NCBI RefSeq assembly: GCF_003286085.1
Contig: NW_020825426.1
Span: 62,001 to 126,000 of the forward strand
Origin: Drosophila persimilis
Taxonomy: Eukaryota > Arthropoda > Insecta > Diptera > Drosophilidae
Reading direction: 5' to 3'
DNA: 64,000 nucleotides
In this document: positions 60,371 to 64,000 of the stretch, one piece after another
Layout of the letters: each line of letters starts with the position of its first letter
Numbering within the stretch: position 1 is the stretch's first letter
Program-made: the position numbers and the translations under genes
Notes under the pieces: generated by a model
What the model saw: only the letters and a program-made list of their open reading frames with translations
Database searches by the model: none
Told to the model about the DNA's origin: nothing

Positions 60371-60599
60371 TTTGAAACGTGCAAAAGTGGATACATGCTC
60401 ATTTTTTGAACAAATTAAAATCTCTTAAGGAAAAGGATCTCTTTGAATTGAAATTGTTGTCTTTTTTCATTCACAATAACTTAATGAATCTTTAAAAAAA
60501 AAAATCACAAGGATTGATTGATTTTTAAAGATTTTACAGGCGCTTAAAGTGAAAAGTGATGAACATGTATCCACACGTGCTCGCCACTGTATCTATGTA

Positions 60600-60715
60600 T
60601 ATCAGATCGGATTATTATTATAGCCAGGAGGAGCAAATCAATTTTTAGTTGCTATGCAAACCCCTTCACGCACATACTCATTCTCTCTGTCTCACACACA
60701 CTCTTCGTGAATTGA
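60600..60715 (-). mobile_element. Small DINE-1/ISY-like fragment flanking the Tc1-type element
   Basis: ATCAGATCGGATTATTATTA, a TAGCCAGGAGGAGCAAATCA block and the CTCTCTGTCTCACACACAC stretch follow the order of a reversed end of the unit. Partial and diverged. Confidence 0.55.
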
Positions 60716-62458
60716 ATGTAAAACGAATTAAGAAATAGTTGTTCTTTAGAAAAGTAAAGTTTTTAATTCTTCAAGCTGAAATGCCCCACATTGCGACGGG
60801 TCGTCTGATAATTTTTACAGAAAAGTTAAACAGAGTTTTACGTAAATATGTATAGTCGTTATCGGCACACAATAAATGGGTATTTATTTGCATTCACAAT
60901 GGCACACTTGCACTAAATCACACACCGACACACGCGCAGACACATACAAATATAGTCCGATCTTGGCACTTAAAGAATGTTTCTCTGGCCACACATCGCT
61001 CAAACATCCTTGTCCCCCCTCCTCACAGCCCTAAAACACACACACAAGCAGAAAGATTTGCTGTTGAAGCATTATACATTTATAAACGAAGCGTATACAT
61101 TTCAACCAAATCAAATCCATGCTATATTCATGTACATGTCTCTGCTGAATGCAGATACTCCACGTGTGCCACCGTGACATTAAATTCCCATTCTATGAAC
61201 TCATTTAAGGAGTTCCAGTCGCTTCAGACCAGTTCCTTAGTTCCAAGAATGTCGCAGGGCATTGAATAACTTACCTGGAGCGTACTCAAAAAACTCTTGG
61301 CCTTCTAACGAAAGCTAACACAGTTACGTATTGTCCAAAATATTCTATCTTTTAAGTATGGATATGTTGTCAAACCAAGGTCGAATACATCGTCCGCTCA
61401 AAAAAAAATTTAAAAAAACGCTCCTTGCATCGCTTTAAAATTTTTATTTGACGTAAGTAATATTTTCTGACAGTAACAAGATAAATTTTCCATTCCTCCC
61501 TTCTGCGATTATTTAAAAAAAGTTGTTTTCCTTGGTAAAAGAATTTGATTTTCACTTCGTTTCTTGTTTTATAATTTTCTTTCTTACTATTTTTTTTTCT
61601 AGTGTGCATGCCATGTAATCACCGGCGTTGCAGTAATCATAATATTAATCGGAATAATAGTCGCGATGACAAATACAATGATGATTGATAACGGGTAAAT
61701 ATAGAGATAAAAAACTAACCGAAATCGATTCAAGAAAAATGGGACAACAAAATTGTATTGTTTTTAAATTGTTTAATAGATTTCATATATTTTTTTTAAA
61801 TATACGAATTTTTCCTAAGCTTGTTTGTTTCTGCTGCAGTTATTTCCTTTCTGAATTATTCTCTTGACTTTTTACGTTTTATGTTGTTCTTCGAAAGGCA
61901 AAAAAGTTTCAAATTCTGCTAAAAATTATCACTAAAAACGTTTTCCTACTTTTCCGTTAAGTTGTATTAATTTTTTTTCCTTTAGTTTTCATTCCCGCGT
62001 ACATATGTATTTCCCATATCCACGTGGATAACACTATGCAACAGCCAATAAAACTCTGGCATCAAACCCACTTTTTCTACTAAGCTTGGGGCTGAAAAAA
62101 TTTACATTGAATTATGCTTTTTTTCCGACTTTGCATTGGAAAGCTTCCCCGACGATAAGCTTAACATACAAAGTTTTAAAGGCCGAACGGTAGCTCCATA
62201 AAACCATGTGTAACATACTCAAATTATGTGAAACAAGCAAGTTTACCTTTAAAAAAACATTTAAAAAAATACAATTTTTCAACCATTTTTCAATCTCTAA
62301 AAAAATCCATAAGTCATACTTTTTCTTAACCTCAAGATAAAAAATAGGTAGATTTTGTTGCATAGTGTATTTTGGGTATTATTAGTTTTTAGTTGCTGTT
62401 TGACTCGTTATGGCGGAGTGTGTATATAATGTATATAGTTATTATCGTATATTTACTA

Positions 62459-62496
<38 letters not shown>

Positions 62497-64000
62497 CATG
62501 TATATAAGTATGTAAAATATTGCTTGTGAAACGTTTAACTTGACATTCATGTGGTTTGTCAACGGCGGTGGAAAGTATCTCATCTGCATCTGGATGAGTA
62601 TCTGTAGATCTGGATCTGTTGCTGAGGATCCACCTCCCTTTTCCACGCCTTTCCATTTGTAAATAATTATAAATATTCCCATAGCCGGTAATACAATTGA
62701 CTTGATTCGTTCCAATCGCAAAAAAATACCATACTCTTGCAGGTTTACTTTTTGTCAATTATCTTTTTCTTTTTGTTTCTTATATTTGTGTTCAAAAACT
62801 TATGCGGTATAATTCTTCTGGTATTGGTGTTTGACTATGCATCTATGGATGTACATATGTTTAATTTTTTGTTAGCGTCTGTGTGTGTGTTTTATTGGTG
62901 GTGCGCGTGATTCACTCAGTGGTATTTACAGATGTATTTCGCTTTTATTTTCTTTCGAGTTTCTTTACCTTACAAAAAAAAAATACAACGTGAAAACTGC
63001 CTTTCCTAGTCATACTCATAGTATATTCCATTGTCATATCATAGTATTCGTTATTTTTTGTATATTTTTTTGTGTTTTTTTTTTTTGTCAATTTGGTTTT
63101 AACTACTTGACTACAGACATATTTGTTTTGTCAGCTATATCACTTTCAAATTATTTAATTATTGATTAGAGTTTTCGGATTTCCATTTTTTTGTCATTGT
63201 GTTTTAATATACTCATGGTATACTCGTTCAAGTGTGTGTTTGGATAAGTGTATTTTTTCTTAGTATTTTTATCGAAGAATTTCAGTGAGGTTTATAGAAG
63301 CGTTTTGTATTGGCGTTTTTCTTTAGTTTTTTGTTATACATAGGTATTTAAGTGCTTAATGTTTAGAGTATAATTAAGTTGTAGGCATAAATATTTACAC
63401 ATACATGTCTGTATATGTGTGTGCGTGCATGCGTGGGTAGGTAGGTGTGTGTGTGTGCGTGTTTGTATGTGTGTGTGTGTTGGGTTGGGGGGGAGGATTT
63501 TTGGGTTAGTTGAATTTATATTTTTTTTTTATTGAATTCCATTTTATCTCCGAATAAGTAGAGCTCGACGATTAGTTGCAGAAAGATATGCAAATTGTTG
63601 GGAAAAAATAGAATAAGTAAGGTTAAACATTTTATAGATTCAAGAAAGCAATGCAAAGCGGACAGAATTAAAGAATCGAAGCGAACTGAATAGAATATAA
63701 GAGGAAAAAGGAAAGAGTCGTGCGTAGAGAGAGAAGAGTCTGGTATCTAGAACTAATGTATGAGTATTAAGAGTGGGATTATCCCACTCGAGTGCGTAAG
63801 TAAGCAGATGTGATCGGCAGGCCCCGTCTGTATAGATAGTTATCGGAATAGATAGAAGGGGTTAACTGGTTTATCAAAATCAATGCAATAATAAAGCTGA
63901 ACCGCATATAGAATAGAAATTAAATCGTATGATGGATTTTTTTTTTCGATTTCTTTCGCTATATTCTGCTCCCCACTCTTCTGTTCTTTGTATTTTTCTG
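60716..64000. other. AT-rich terminal stretch, no gene seen
   Basis: Includes a pure (AT)n run at 62463-62494, poly-T tracts and a GT-rich stretch near 63415-63490. I find no frequenin-like exon, so Frq1, if adjacent, lies beyond the window. Confidence 0.4.
62463..62494. repeat. (AT)n microsatellite
   Basis: About 16 uninterrupted AT units. Confidence 0.95.

Larger units (their letters stand above)
57855..60589. mobile_element. Palindromic Tc1/mariner-type element, interrupted by a Helitron-like copy
   Basis: The tips CAGTGGCGAGCACGTGTGGA and its exact inverse are flanked by TA on each side (57853-57854, 60590-60591). The right arm 59927-60589 is mirrored by the left arm 57855-57979 plus 59095-59608. 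The arms differ by scattered bases and one deletion of about 23 bp in the left arm. The loop is 59609-59926. Without the inserted copy the element is about 1.6 kb. Confidence 0.88.

Noticed and set aside
60716..64000. Frq1 exons beside Frq2
   Set aside because: I looked for frequenin-type EF-hand exons and found none. The neighbour, if present, is outside the window.

Overview
The window is Drosophila nuclear DNA. Short consensus GT-AG introns, a frequenin gene with seven coding exons, an E(spl)/HES-type bHLH gene ending in WRPW, and many DINE-1/INE-1-like Helitron-class repeats with (GTCY)n tracts all point to this genus. The repeat variant resembles the ISY-type element of the obscura group, so an obscura-group species is my best inference. 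Frq2 and Her lie close together on the X chromosome of D. melanogaster, so this is probably Muller element A (X).

Layout. (1) 311-5753, plus: a five-exon class A GPCR whose C-terminal tail looks frame-broken. (2) 9025-9671, minus: a two-exon, TATA-driven gene for a 195-aa Gln/Glu/Arg-rich protein that ends in WRPW but has no bHLH; I do not recognise it. (3) 12178-13390: three short ORFs, of which the 58-aa one with an upstream TATA-like box is the best. (4) 14069-14614, plus: Her, a bHLH-Orange-WRPW repressor. (5) 20431-29857, minus: Frq2, a 187-aa calcium sensor; its introns carry a BEL/Pao fragment and several Helitron-like copies. (6) About 29.9-64 kb: no convincing protein-coding host gene, but a dense set of mobile elements. 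These include a complete gypsy-type (errantivirus-like) provirus at 38129-45985 on the minus strand, with LTRs that read as identical, and a palindromic Tc1-like element at 57855-60589 split by a Helitron-like insertion. A repeat-free GC-rich block at about 46.9-47.3 kb is a candidate promoter or 5' exon.

How the genes relate. Her and the unnamed gene both end in the Groucho-recruiting tetrapeptide and lie about 4.4 kb apart (9671 to 14069), so they may be co-regulated or functionally linked repressors. The GPCR and Frq2 are neuronal signalling genes in most known cases, and nothing here shows direct cooperation. The provirus has intact gag and pol, with a slippery heptamer in the correct phase between them. 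Its env frame is broken in an A-rich homopolymer. That break and the disrupted GPCR tail could both be real mutations or indel errors in an assembly.
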